From the NCBI GenBank assembly GCA_001567485.1, contig JZRA01000092.1, positions 1 through 64,000 of the forward strand: 64,000 nucleotides of DNA, read 5' to 3'. A program made the translations under genes and the position numbers. Origin of the DNA: Chloroflexi bacterium OLB13. GTDB lineage: Bacteria; Chloroflexota; Anaerolineae; Aggregatilineales; Phototrophicaceae. The notes under the pieces are model-generated. The model did no database searches, was not told the origin of the DNA, and was given only the letters and a program-made list of their open reading frames with translations. Shown in pieces: positions 35,742 through 43,330 of this stretch (within the stretch, counting starts at the first letter, position 1; every line of letters starts with the position of its first letter).

Positions 35742-36883
35742 GCCGGCCTCTCCAGCACGCTGTCGAAGAAGTCGATGTGCGCCTGCACGATGCCCGGCCA
35801 CGCGAATGCCGCCGCGAGTTCCACCGTGCCGCCGCGCAGTCGATCCGCCAGCGCCGGATCACCAGCAAGCCGCGCCAATTGAGCCGCCAGCGTGTGCGAG
35901 TCGCCTCGCTCCGCAAACAGCATATTCTCACCGTCGATGAACGTCTCAATAGCGACCGTCGGCCGCGTCGTGACAATCGGCACACCCGCGTTGATCGCGG
36001 CCATCAGCGACGATCGGCGGTACGACGCCCCGTCACGGAAGGGCAGCGCGACGACATCCGCGGCCTGCAAATAGGCGGCAATCTCGTCCTCCTGAAGCGG
36101 GCCAGTCTTCCGCATCATACGATCAAGGCCCAGATCGCGGATCTTACTTTCAACCCGGCGTACCTCTGCTCCGTTGGTCGGGTCGCTGGCGCCCAGCGAA
36201 TCCCCCACCATCCACACTTGTACCGGTCTCTTTAGGGTGCTGACAGCATCGAGCAGCACATCCACACCCTTACTGTGGTTGATGAAGCCAAAATATGCCA
36301 CGACGAATGCGTCCGCGGCGGCGCCCATCGCCTGACGCACCTCGCGGACTCGCGTCGTATCACGCGGCGACGCGGGAACGCTGCTGCCAATCGGGATCAG
36401 GGCGCGCTGGCCGTGCCACGCCAACTGTCCGAAATCCTCGTGATTCGTGCAGATCACCCCGCTGGATGCCTGCGCCAACCGCCGCACAATCCACGGTCGA
36501 ATCGGGCCAGCCTTGGGGAATAGATAGGGCACGCGCAGGTCGTGGAACGTGGTCACAAACGGACGCCGCAAGCGGTCAGGCAGAAAATGCACCCACGGCG
36601 ACATACCGTAAGCCGCGGTTTGAAAGTGCAGGTTGATGACGTCGAGGCGCTGTCGTTCGGCCCAACGCCCGATCGCCCGCGCAATCCCGATTCCCCAACG
36701 CGCCGCCGCAGCCTCCACCACGACGCGATCATCAAGCGAGCGCGCGCGGACGTCGCTAAACACACTGACATCATGCCCGGCTTCGGACAGCATCGACGCA
36801 AGCATCGCGCAGTGCTGACCGACGCCCCCTTTCATCGGCGGGTATTCCCCGGTAATCAGCCCGATTCGCAGCCGCCGGCTCAT
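35738..36883 (-). CDS. GT4-family glycosyltransferase
   Basis: 381 residues. N-domain: LRIGLITGEYPPMKGGVGQH, the donor/acceptor glycine loop. C-domain: AYFGFINHSKGVDVLLDAV and the DVVALPFRDGASYRRSSLMAA region, where the second Glu of the EX7E motif is not obvious. ATGA overlap with the upstream GT2 gene. Cytoplasmic or membrane-peripheral. Builds part of the glycan handled by the downstream YfhO and ligase-like proteins (inference from operon). Confidence 0.84.
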   Translation of the reverse strand: MSRRLRIGLITGEYPPMKGGVGQHCAMLASMLSEAGHDVSVFSDVRARSLDDRVVVEAAAARWGIGIARAIGRWAERQRLDVINLHFQTAAYGMSPWVHFLPDRLRRPFVTTFHDLRVPYLFPKAGPIRPWIVRRLAQASSGVICTNHEDFGQLAWHGQRALIPIGSSVPASPRDTTRVREVRQAMGAAADAFVVAYFGFINHSKGVDVLLDAVSTLKRPVQVWMVGDSLGASDPTNGAEVRRVESKIRDLGLDRMMRKTGPLQEDEIAAYLQAADVVALPFRDGASYRRSSLMAAINAGVPIVTTRPTVAIETFIDGENMLFAERGDSHTLAAQLARLAGDPALADRLRGGTVELAAAFAWPGIVQAHIDFFDSVLERPA

Positions 36884-37794
36884 AACCCTGACCGCAGCAC
36901 TTGACCATACGCGGCGAGGCGCTCGGCCCTGATCTGGCGCTGACGGCCCAGCAGCCATTTCACGCCTTCAAGCCCCCACTGCCACGCATAGACGAGCTTT
37001 AAGACGAGGCCAAGCAGCACGCCAAAGCCGCGGCCGTACACCTTCGTGAAATACCGCACCTTGCTGCGGTTGTAGAGGACGTGCTTCCGGCCGGACACCT
37101 GTCCTGAACTGCGCCCGCCGTGATGGATGATCTGCGCGTCTCCGCAGTACACAACACGCCAGCCCGCCGCTTTGGCGCGATAGCACCAATCCAGTTCCTC
37201 GAAGTACATCACGAATCCTTCATCGAAACCGCCGATCTGCTCGGTCACGTCACGGCGCACCATCATGCACGAACCCTGCACCGAGTCGACATCGGCCGTG
37301 GCGTCGTCCGCGATCTCGGCAGCTTCAAAACGGCGGATTAGATCCGGGGCAAAGCGGCGCAGCCACGGTGTCTCAAAGACTGCCGTGCGCCGGTCGGGAA
37401 AGTGACGGCGTGTCGACTGGTTCGTACCATCCGTGTTCAACGTGCGCGGGCCGGTGATCCCGATGCTGGCGTCACGTTCAAGCAAATCGGCAAGGGTGGC
37501 GACCGCGTCGCCAATGACCTCCGTATCGGGGTTCAACAGCAGCAGATAGCGACCCGCAGCCTCAGCCATCCCGATGTTGTTGCCGCGTGTGAAGCCGGCG
37601 TTTTCATCCAGAGCAATCAGCTTGACGTGCGGGAATTCAGCGCGCACCCTCTGTGGGGTTCCGTCCTCAGAGGCGGAATCGACCACGATGACCTCTACGG
37701 CGTAACGGCCTGCCCCGGCGTCTTTCAGGCTGTTGAGGCAAGCGCGCAGGTCGTCAGCGACGTTCCAACTGACTATGATGATTGAGATGTCCAC
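36880..37794 (-). CDS. GT2-family glycosyltransferase (rhamnosyltransferase-like)
   Basis: 304 residues. GT-A fold with ISIIIVSWNVADDLRACL, VIVVDSASEDGTP, the Mn-binding region LLLLNPDTEV (DxD as Asp-Thr-Glu), GSCMMVRRDV and the acceptor motif GFDEGFVMYFEELDWCYRA. A C-terminal amphipathic/hydrophobic segment (GFGVLLGLVLKLVYAW) suggests membrane association. The start is GTG 37794, eight bases after AGGAGGT; longer frames from 37818 lack a ribosome site. First gene of the polysaccharide operon. Confidence 0.86.
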   Translation of the reverse strand: MDISIIIVSWNVADDLRACLNSLKDAGAGRYAVEVIVVDSASEDGTPQRVRAEFPHVKLIALDENAGFTRGNNIGMAEAAGRYLLLLNPDTEVIGDAVATLADLLERDASIGITGPRTLNTDGTNQSTRRHFPDRRTAVFETPWLRRFAPDLIRRFEAAEIADDATADVDSVQGSCMMVRRDVTEQIGGFDEGFVMYFEELDWCYRAKAAGWRVVYCGDAQIIHHGGRSSGQVSGRKHVLYNRSKVRYFTKVYGRGFGVLLGLVLKLVYAWQWGLEGVKWLLGRQRQIRAERLAAYGQVLRSGL

Positions 37795-37907
37795 GGACGC
37801 GCACCTCCTCGCGGGCATTTTACCAACTGTTTACGATTGAACAGAGGTTTCCTTACGAGTATCTCCTACCCTGAAGCCAAGTCAGTGCATTAAGGAGGGA
37901 CACCCAC

Positions 37908-38366
37908 ATGAAAACCAAGCGCCTCGTTCTATTCGTTACCACCGCCATGTTGATCTTGAGCCTTGCCGGGTTCGCCAGCGCGCAGGATGTCGGACAGCGC
38001 GGCCGTGGCGATGGCTTCGGACGGCCGCGCCGGGCGCCGATCCACAAGTCGATCCGGCACATCTTCGATGTCATCGCCGAGGCCACCGGGCTTGACTCGC
38101 ACGAAATTCGGCAGCAGTTGGCCGACGGAGCGACACTGGCCGAGGTCATCACGAACGCCGGCGCCAGTGTCGAGGACATCAAGTCCGATCTGCTCGCCCA
38201 GCTCACCGAACGGTTGAACGAGGCGGTCGCTAACGGTCGCATGACGCAGGCGCTGGCCGACGGCCTCGTCGCTGAAGCGTCCGTCCGCCTTGATCGACTG
38301 TTCGAGCGCGAGTTTCCGAGCCGGCCAGAACGCGGGCCAGTCCGCGAACGGTTTGACGGCGTCTAG
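37908..38366 (+). CDS. small secreted helical protein, unknown function
   Basis: 152 residues. Signal peptide (LVLFVTTAMLILSLAGFASA, cleaved before QDVGQ). The mature part is Arg/Gly-rich at first (RGRGDGFGRPRR). It then has helical units of a type common in Chloroflexota secreted proteins: EATGLDSHEIRQQLADGATL, EVITNAGASVEDIKSDLLAQ and LNEAVANGRMTQALADGLVA. The units resemble DUF2680-like repeats. An excellent ribosome site (AAGGAGG) precedes ATG 37908, so it may be highly expressed. Function unknown. Confidence 0.72.
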   Translation: MKTKRLVLFVTTAMLILSLAGFASAQDVGQRGRGDGFGRPRRAPIHKSIRHIFDVIAEATGLDSHEIRQQLADGATLAEVITNAGASVEDIKSDLLAQLTERLNEAVANGRMTQALADGLVAEASVRLDRLFEREFPSRPERGPVRERFDGV

Positions 38367-38392
38367 TCGATACGCCCGATCAGACGGTACAG

Positions 38393-38412
38393 CGCCCCTC
38401 AGCCGAGGGGCG
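38393..38412 (+). terminator. terminator-like hairpin
   Basis: CGCCCCTC (38393-38400), four-base loop, GAGGGGCG (38405-38412) then TTGT; the T tract is weak. Lies 27 bases after the stop. Confidence 0.6.
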
Positions 38413-38436
38413 TTGTGCGTAATGCGGCATTCGCCG

Positions 38437-38465
38437 TTGACCGCCGCGCGCCACCCTTGTAAGAT
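38437..38465 (+). promoter_or_regulatory. sigma70-type promoter for rpsF-ssb-rpsR
   Basis: TTGACC (38437-38442), 17-base spacer, TAAGAT (38460-38465). One of the best-spaced promoters in the window; leader of about 95 bases before rpsF. Confidence 0.62.
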
Positions 38466-38565
38466 GACGTGTCGGCCGCGCATCGCGGCGCTCACAACCT
38501 TTTCGCCTCAACAGCGGTACGCCCGTATCGCTGAGGGGCTGTGATCCGTGGAAAGGACACACACC

Positions 38566-38859
38566 GTGCTCAAAGACTACGAAGTCGTCTTCATTGTTCG
38601 CATTGAAGGCACCGACGACCAGATCAACGAGGTCGTCGATCAGGTGAAGAGCTTTGTCGAACAGGACAACGCCAGCACCGTGAACCGCATCGACCGTTGG
38701 GGCCGCCGCAAGCTGGCCTACGAGGTCAACCGCCAGCGCGAGGGTTATTACGTGCTGTTCGATGCATCCATCGACGGCGCACACGTCGAGGAATTGGATC
38801 GCAGCATGCGGCTGACCCCGGCGCTTCTGCGCTACCTTATCATCCGCAAGGACGAATAA
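38566..38859 (+). CDS. rpsF: 30S ribosomal protein S6
   Basis: 97 residues starting LKDYEVVFIVRIEG, with WGRRKLAYEVNRQREGYYVLF, the conserved core of S6 that pairs with S18 on the 30S platform, and ending LLRYLIIRKDE. GTG 38566 was preferred over GTG 38548 because AAAGGA lies eight bases upstream and family members begin at this point. First gene of the conserved rpsF-ssb-rpsR operon. Confidence 0.93.
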   Translation: MLKDYEVVFIVRIEGTDDQINEVVDQVKSFVEQDNASTVNRIDRWGRRKLAYEVNRQREGYYVLFDASIDGAHVEELDRSMRLTPALLRYLIIRKDE

Positions 38860-38881
38860 CAGGCGGCGTATCAAACCCTCT

Positions 38882-39271
38882 ATGGCACGTGGATTGAACA
38901 AGGTCATGATTATCGGAAGCGTCGGCCGTGAACCCGAACTGCGTTATACGCCGAACGGGGCGCCCGTCGTGAATTTCGATGTCGCCGTCGTCAGCCATAC
39001 ATGGCAGACCCTCGACGGCGAACGCAAAGAAAAGACCGAGTGGTTCAACATCGTGGCATGGGGCCGGTTGGCGGAAATCTGCAAGACGCACCTCAGCCGG
39101 GGCAATCAGGTGTATATCGAAGGACGGCTGCAGACCCGCAGTTGGGAAGACGAGACCGGTAAGAAGCTTTTCCGGACGGAGATCGTCGCGCGTGACATGA
39201 AGCTGCTTGGCGAGCGGCGTCAGGACGCAGACTACGACTTTGACGATCTCGACGACGATAGTGGTATCTAG
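38882..39271 (+). CDS. ssb: single-stranded DNA-binding protein
   Basis: 129 residues. OB-fold [62 protein letters not shown]. The C-terminal tail is very acidic ([15 protein letters not shown]), as needed for partner binding, but ends SGI rather than the classical DIPF. Protects ssDNA in replication and repair; partner of RecG among others. In the standard place between rpsF and rpsR. Confidence 0.94.
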   Translation: MARGLNKVMIIGSVGREPELRYTPNGAPVVNFDVAVVSHTWQTLDGERKEKTEWFNIVAWGRLAEICKTHLSRGNQVYIEGRLQTRSWEDETGKKLFRTEIVARDMKLLGERRQDADYDFDDLDDDSGI

Positions 39272-39321
39272 GCATTCGACAGCGACAGAGGCTCAAGCTC
39301 AAGGAAGAAGGAGATCCACCC

Positions 39322-39711
39322 ATGACGGACGTGGAAGAGACGAATAACGAGCAGGATTCAGCAGCGGGATCACGGCCGGAGGGCCGTTCACGCGGCGACC
39401 GTGGCGACCGCGGGGACCGTGGCGACCGCGGGGATCGTGGCGACCGTGGGGATCGCGGCGACCGTGGGGGCCGTGGGGATCGCGGCGGACGCGGTTTCGC
39501 AGGCGGACGGCGGCGCGGCACGTACTGCCCCGAAGGCCGCTGCTTCGACTACAAGGATGTCGAAACGTTGAAGCGGTATATCAGCGAGTCGGGCCGAATC
39601 AAGCCGCGCCGGCAGACCGGTAACTGCGCGCGCTGCCAGCGTCAGCTTGCGCGTGAGATCAAGCGCGCGCGTCACCTTGCGCTGCTGCCCTTCGTCAGCA
39701 TCAACGACTAG
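39322..39711 (+). CDS. rpsR: 30S ribosomal protein S18 with RGD-repeat N-terminal extension
   Basis: 129 residues. The C-terminal 75 residues are S18: [40 protein letters not shown] and [14 protein letters not shown]. Four cysteines (CPEGRC and CARC) suggest a zinc-binding C+ form. The first 50 or so residues are an added low-complexity region with about nine GDR/GGR units (39391-39490), coded by a degenerate nine-base DNA repeat. It is in frame and preceded by AAGGAGGAGAT-like Shine-Dalgarno sequence, so it is translated. Glycine/arginine tails of this sort often bind RNA. Confidence 0.92.
   Translation: MTDVEETNNEQDSAAGSRPEGRSRGDRGDRGDRGDRGDRGDRGDRGDRGGRGDRGGRGFAGGRRRGTYCPEGRCFDYKDVETLKRYISESGRIKPRRQTGNCARCQRQLAREIKRARHLALLPFVSIND
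39391..39490 (+). repeat. in-frame tandem repeat coding Arg-Gly-Asp/Gly units in rpsR
   Basis: Tandem nine-base units of the form CGTGGCGAC / CGCGGGGAT, about 11 copies with third-base and Asp/Gly variation. Encodes the low-complexity N-terminal arm of S18 and could vary in copy number between strains. Confidence 0.85.
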
Positions 39712-39731
39712 CGAATCTAGGAACGCAGCAC

Positions 39732-41126
39732 ATGGCAAAGAAACGCAAGTCGACGCCGCTGCCAAAGGCACCGGCGGCCAAAGAGGCCAAGCAGCTTATC
39801 GAACCCACCCGTATCGATCGGCTGCTCGGCCGTAACCCCAACCAAGAACAGACCCGCCATGAGCGCGAAGCGGCTGTTCAGCGCCTGATCGTAATGAGCG
39901 TCGTTGCGGCGGCCGTCGTCATCGGCATCCTGCTGGTGATCGCGTTCGTCGTAGATGGCATTGTCCGTCCAAGCCAGAATGTCGCAACTGTCTCTGGCGA
40001 GTCGATCTCCGTCGGCGATTATCAGCAGCGCGTGCGCATCGAACGCGCACTGCAAATCGAGCTAATTAACGACGCTTTGAACGACATCGTCGAAGAGAAC
40101 GGCGTTACCGTCGATGAGGCGGGCAACTTCGTCCTCCAGCAGCAGCCGTATGCAACGTACTGGTCTGAACTCAACACATCGGACGTCATGGGTCTGCGCG
40201 TGCTTGACGACATGGTGGACGACAAGCTCATCGCGGCGGCCGCCGCCGAGCTGGGTGTGACTGTCACCGACGAGGACGTGCAGGCGTACATCGACGACCT
40301 CATCGGGTACGATCCCGAAGCCGTCGCGCTGATCGGCACGGATCCAACGGCGACGCCGGAGCCGACCATCACACCGACTCCGTTTGTTTCGCCGACGCCG
40401 ACAACCGAACCGACCGCGACCACTGCGCCTACGGCAACGCCGACGATCGAAGGCGCTACGCCAATCCCGACGGCCACGGCAACGGTCACGCCGGCTCCGA
40501 CCGAAGCTGTGCCGACGCGCAGCGCTGAAGAAGTCCGAACCCAATTCGAGAATCAGAAGCAGTCGTTTATCTCAGAAGTCGCGCGTTTGTCGGGCGCCAG
40601 CGAGAGCGCGGTGCTGGATGTCCTCCGCGCGCGCGCCCTGCGTAAGGCAGTCGCCGATCACCTGTCCGGCAGCGCCGAGGACGAAACGCTGTACGCCGAT
40701 GCGCGTCATATCCTCGTCGAAACCGAGGAGCAGGCGCAGGACATCATCGCTGCGCTGGAAGGCGGGGAATCGTTCGGTGATCTGGCACGCGCCGCGTCGA
40801 CCGATACCGGCTCAGGCGCAAATGGCGGCGAGTTGGGCTGGGCGCCTGTTTCCAACTACGTCGAGCCGTTCGCCAACGCCGTGCGCGACGCGGAGATTGG
40901 CGCGATCGTCGGGCCGGTAGAGTCCGAATTTGGTTATCACATCATCCAAGTCCGGGCGAAGGAAAACCGTGAGGCCACCGACGCTGAGATCGAGCGTGCC
41001 AAGGATCTCGTGCTGACGGACTGGATTGACGAGGTTCGCACCGCGGCCGAAGGGTCGTACGAGACCACCAACGCGTGGGCTTCGAACATCCCGCAGTCAC
41101 CGAACTTCATCTATCACGCACGCTAA
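39732..41126 (+). CDS. membrane-anchored parvulin-type peptidyl-prolyl isomerase
   Basis: 464 residues. A basic cytoplasmic tail, one membrane helix (LIVMSVVAAAVVIGILLVIAFVV) and a SurA-like chaperone part (NVATVSGESISVGDYQQRV ... RVLDDMVDDKLIAAAAAELG). Between the two halves of the chaperone domain lies a Thr/Pro-rich insertion (TPTPTTEPT-type, about 200-260). The C-terminal rotamase domain has DARHILVETEEQAQDIIAAL, SFGDLARAASTDTGS, GGELGWAP and EFGYHIIQV. Folds exported proteins outside the membrane. It is 20 bases after rpsR and likely in that transcript; a strong terminator follows. Confidence 0.88.
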   Translation: MAKKRKSTPLPKAPAAKEAKQLIEPTRIDRLLGRNPNQEQTRHEREAAVQRLIVMSVVAAAVVIGILLVIAFVVDGIVRPSQNVATVSGESISVGDYQQRVRIERALQIELINDALNDIVEENGVTVDEAGNFVLQQQPYATYWSELNTSDVMGLRVLDDMVDDKLIAAAAAELGVTVTDEDVQAYIDDLIGYDPEAVALIGTDPTATPEPTITPTPFVSPTPTTEPTATTAPTATPTIEGATPIPTATATVTPAPTEAVPTRSAEEVRTQFENQKQSFISEVARLSGASESAVLDVLRARALRKAVADHLSGSAEDETLYADARHILVETEEQAQDIIAALEGGESFGDLARAASTDTGSGANGGELGWAPVSNYVEPFANAVRDAEIGAIVGPVESEFGYHIIQVRAKENREATDAEIERAKDLVLTDWIDEVRTAAEGSYETTNAWASNIPQSPNFIYHAR

Positions 41127-41139
41127 ACACAGCCTACGA

Positions 41140-41169
41140 CCCCCTGCCGAATTTCCGGCGGGGGGTTTT
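41140..41169 (+). terminator. rho-independent terminator
   Basis: Ten-base-pair stem (41140-41149 / 41156-41165, one T-G wobble), six-base loop, then TTTTGTTTT. Ends the rpsF to parvulin unit. Confidence 0.88.
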
Positions 41170-41193
41170 GTTTTCTAAACGCCGGATTATAAT
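41166..41193 (+). promoter_or_regulatory. promoter for fhaA, near-leaderless
   Basis: TATAAT (41188-41193) with a poor -35 (TTTTGT, 41166-41171; 16-base spacer) that overlaps the terminator T tract. Only nine bases separate the -10 from ATG 41203, so the mRNA would be nearly leaderless. Confidence 0.5.
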
Positions 41194-41202
41194 CTTCCTA
41201 GT

Positions 41203-41979
41203 ATGAATGATGATCGGCTTTCTCGACTTGAGGCGCGGCTCGAACAGTGGGTTGAAACCACGTTCGCGGCGGCATTCGGCTACAAGGTCAACGTATTCGA
41301 CCTTGCGCTGTATCTCGTGCGCGCGCTCGAAGAAGGACTCCGGCTCGATCCGACCGGCATCAACCGCCCGCTTGCGCCCGACAGCTACGTCCTTCAGATC
41401 GCCCCTGACCTGCATCAGAAGTTAGTCGCCAAGTATCCCGATTTAGCGGAACGGCTGTGCACGTACTTGATCACGCTGGCCTCACAGGCCGACTATCGCT
41501 TCAGCCGCGCGCCGTCGCTCCGGCTCATCGCGCAGGAAGGCGTCGCTATTCGCCGTCCGCTGGCGTTCGCAAACCACAGCGACGACACCAACGGCAGCAC
41601 GCTCGGCTTGACCGCGGTGACCATGCCGCTGACCGACTATCTGAGCCACAAGCCGCACCTGATCCTGAACGGCGGGACACGCGTCGATCTGGATAGGGAC
41701 ATCGTCAACGTCGGCCGTATGGTGGACAACGACGTGGTCGTCGATGATCCGTATGTCTCGCGTTATCACGCGCAAATCCGCCGCCGTGGCAACGAATTTC
41801 TCTTGTTCGACATCAACAGCTCGCGCGGCACGTCCGTGAACGGTATACGCGTGCGCGAACATCTGCTGCGCTCCGGAGACGTGGTCGATATCGGACGTTC
41901 ACGGCTGATCTACATCGACGACCGCCCCGACGACGACAACCATCACTCCCCGCCAACGGATACATTCGAAGGGTTATAA
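41203..41979 (+). CDS. FhaA-like protein: DUF3662 plus FHA domain
   Basis: 258 residues. The N-terminal FhaA_N/DUF3662 domain (LSRLEARLEQWVETTFAAAF ... YVLQIAPDLHQKL) is joined by a linker to a C-terminal FHA phosphothreonine-binding domain with Gly171-Arg172, Ser186-x-x-His189 and Asn213-Gly214 (VNVGRMVDN, VSRYHAQI, TSVNG), all the conserved contacts. In Actinobacteria, FhaA scaffolds cell-wall proteins such as MviN/MurJ on phosphorylation. Here it starts a locus with fhaB, a SEDS polymerase and a PBP-like gene; murJ lies 5 kb on. No Ser/Thr kinase is in the window. Confidence 0.87.
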   Translation: MNDDRLSRLEARLEQWVETTFAAAFGYKVNVFDLALYLVRALEEGLRLDPTGINRPLAPDSYVLQIAPDLHQKLVAKYPDLAERLCTYLITLASQADYRFSRAPSLRLIAQEGVAIRRPLAFANHSDDTNGSTLGLTAVTMPLTDYLSHKPHLILNGGTRVDLDRDIVNVGRMVDNDVVVDDPYVSRYHAQIRRRGNEFLLFDINSSRGTSVNGIRVREHLLRSGDVVDIGRSRLIYIDDRPDDDNHHSPPTDTFEGL

Positions 41980-41980
41980 A

Positions 41981-42430
41981 TTGGTGGACGCGGAGTTGAT
42001 CCTGTTCGGTCTGCGCGTCGCGTCGGCCGTATTGATTGTCGTGTTTGCCTGCGTAATCGGTTGGCTGCTCGTCCGCGAACTACGGGCCGCGGCGGCTGAG
42101 CATCAGGTACAGCGGCGATCCTTCGGCAGCCTCGTCGTGATGTTCGATGTCGACAGCAAGATGGTTCCGACCGGAAAACGTTTCCCACTGCTGCCGACGA
42201 CCAGCCTCGGCCGTTCGCCGACCAACACCATTCCGGTCGATGATAACTTCGCCAGCTCGGTTCACGCGACGATCACGCGACGCAGCGACCAGTGGTGGCT
42301 GGAAGATCGTCGCAGCCGGAACGGGACGACGCTCAACGGGATTCCGGTCGAAAAGCCTGCGATCATCACGCACGGCGACATCATCGGAATCGGCAAGATG
42401 CGGTACATGATCGAATTGATGGAGAACTAG
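41981..42430 (+). CDS. FhaB-like membrane-anchored FHA protein
   Basis: 149 residues. One N-terminal membrane helix (FGLRVASAVLIVVFACVIGWLL), then an FHA domain with LGRSPTNTIPVDDNFASSVH, RSRNGTTLNG and GDIIGIGKMRYMIEL; Arg, Ser/His and Asn contacts are present. It matches the FhaB (FipA) type that follows fhaA in Actinobacteria. The start is TTG 41981 or GTG 41984; AAGGG lies about seven bases before the TTG. Two bases separate it from fhaA, so the two are co-translated. Confidence 0.84.
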   Translation: MVDAELILFGLRVASAVLIVVFACVIGWLLVRELRAAAAEHQVQRRSFGSLVVMFDVDSKMVPTGKRFPLLPTTSLGRSPTNTIPVDDNFASSVHATITRRSDQWWLEDRRSRNGTTLNGIPVEKPAIITHGDIIGIGKMRYMIELMEN

Positions 42431-42433
42431 CGC

Positions 42434-43321
42434 ATGGCCGAAACGGCAGTGATCGGCGTCATCGGTGGCAGCGGCCTGTACAACATGCCGGAGATCAGCG
42501 ATAAGGTAAGCGTCACCGTATCGACCCCATTCGGGTCACCCAGCGGGTCAATCGTCATCGGGACACTGCGCGGCAAGCGTGTCGCGTTCCTCCCGCGCCA
42601 CGGCGAGGGTCACACGCTGCTCCCCTCAGAAGTCCCCTATCGGGCGAATATCTACGCGCTGAAGTCGCTCGGCGTGCGGTTCATTATCGCCGCCAACGCG
42701 TGCGGATCGCTGACCGAGTCGTACCGGCCGGGGCATCTCGCGCTGCCCGATCAGCTCTACGATAACACGCGCTCGGAACGCGGCGGGCGGACATTCTTCG
42801 GTGAGGGCATCGTCGGTCACGTATCGATGGCCGATCCCTTCAGCCCTGAACTGTCCGGCGTAATTGCGCGGGCGGCGGCGGCCCAAGTCCCTGATGCCGT
42901 GATTCACCGCGGCGGGCTGTTTGTGGTGATCGAAGGCCCGCGTTTCAGCACGCGGGGCGAAAGCCGAACCTACCGCGCATGGGGCGGCCAGTTGATCGGC
43001 ATGACGACCGCGCCCGAAGCATTTCTCGCCAACGAAGCCGAGATCGCCTACGCCGCCATCGCCCACATCACCGACTACGACGTATGGCACGAGTCCGAAG
43101 AGCCGGTTACGACGGAAATCGTCATGGCGACAATGGCGAAGAACATCGACCACGTTCAGCGCGTGATCGCCGCGGCCGTTGAGCGCCTCGACGTGAACGC
43201 AGACTACGCCGCGCATCACACGTTGGACAACGTCGTGATGACGGCGCGCGCGCGAATCCCCGCGGCGACGGCGGACAAGCTCAGGCTGCTGCTTGGCGCG
43301 CGGCTCGACCCGGGGACGTAA
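42434..43321 (+). CDS. mtnP: S-methyl-5'-thioadenosine phosphorylase
   Basis: 295 residues. Purine nucleoside phosphorylase family 2 of MTAP type: VIGVIGGSGLYNM, FLPRHGEGHTLLPSEVPYRA, ANACGSLTESYRPGHL, VVIEGPRFSTRGESRTYRAW and IGMTTAPEAFLANEAEIAYA. Cleaves methylthioadenosine to adenine and methylthioribose-1-phosphate. Three bases after fhaB. It is unrelated to cell wall work, so it interrupts an otherwise conserved cell-wall locus. Confidence 0.92.
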   Translation: MAETAVIGVIGGSGLYNMPEISDKVSVTVSTPFGSPSGSIVIGTLRGKRVAFLPRHGEGHTLLPSEVPYRANIYALKSLGVRFIIAANACGSLTESYRPGHLALPDQLYDNTRSERGGRTFFGEGIVGHVSMADPFSPELSGVIARAAAAQVPDAVIHRGGLFVVIEGPRFSTRGESRTYRAWGGQLIGMTTAPEAFLANEAEIAYAAIAHITDYDVWHESEEPVTTEIVMATMAKNIDHVQRVIAAAVERLDVNADYAAHHTLDNVVMTARARIPAATADKLRLLLGARLDPGT

Positions 43322-43330
43322 GGCGCTGCC

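Noticed and set aside
39391-39490. Tandem repeat that might be taken for a CRISPR array
   Set aside because: Units are nine bases without spacers and are in frame in rpsR, so this is a protein repeat.
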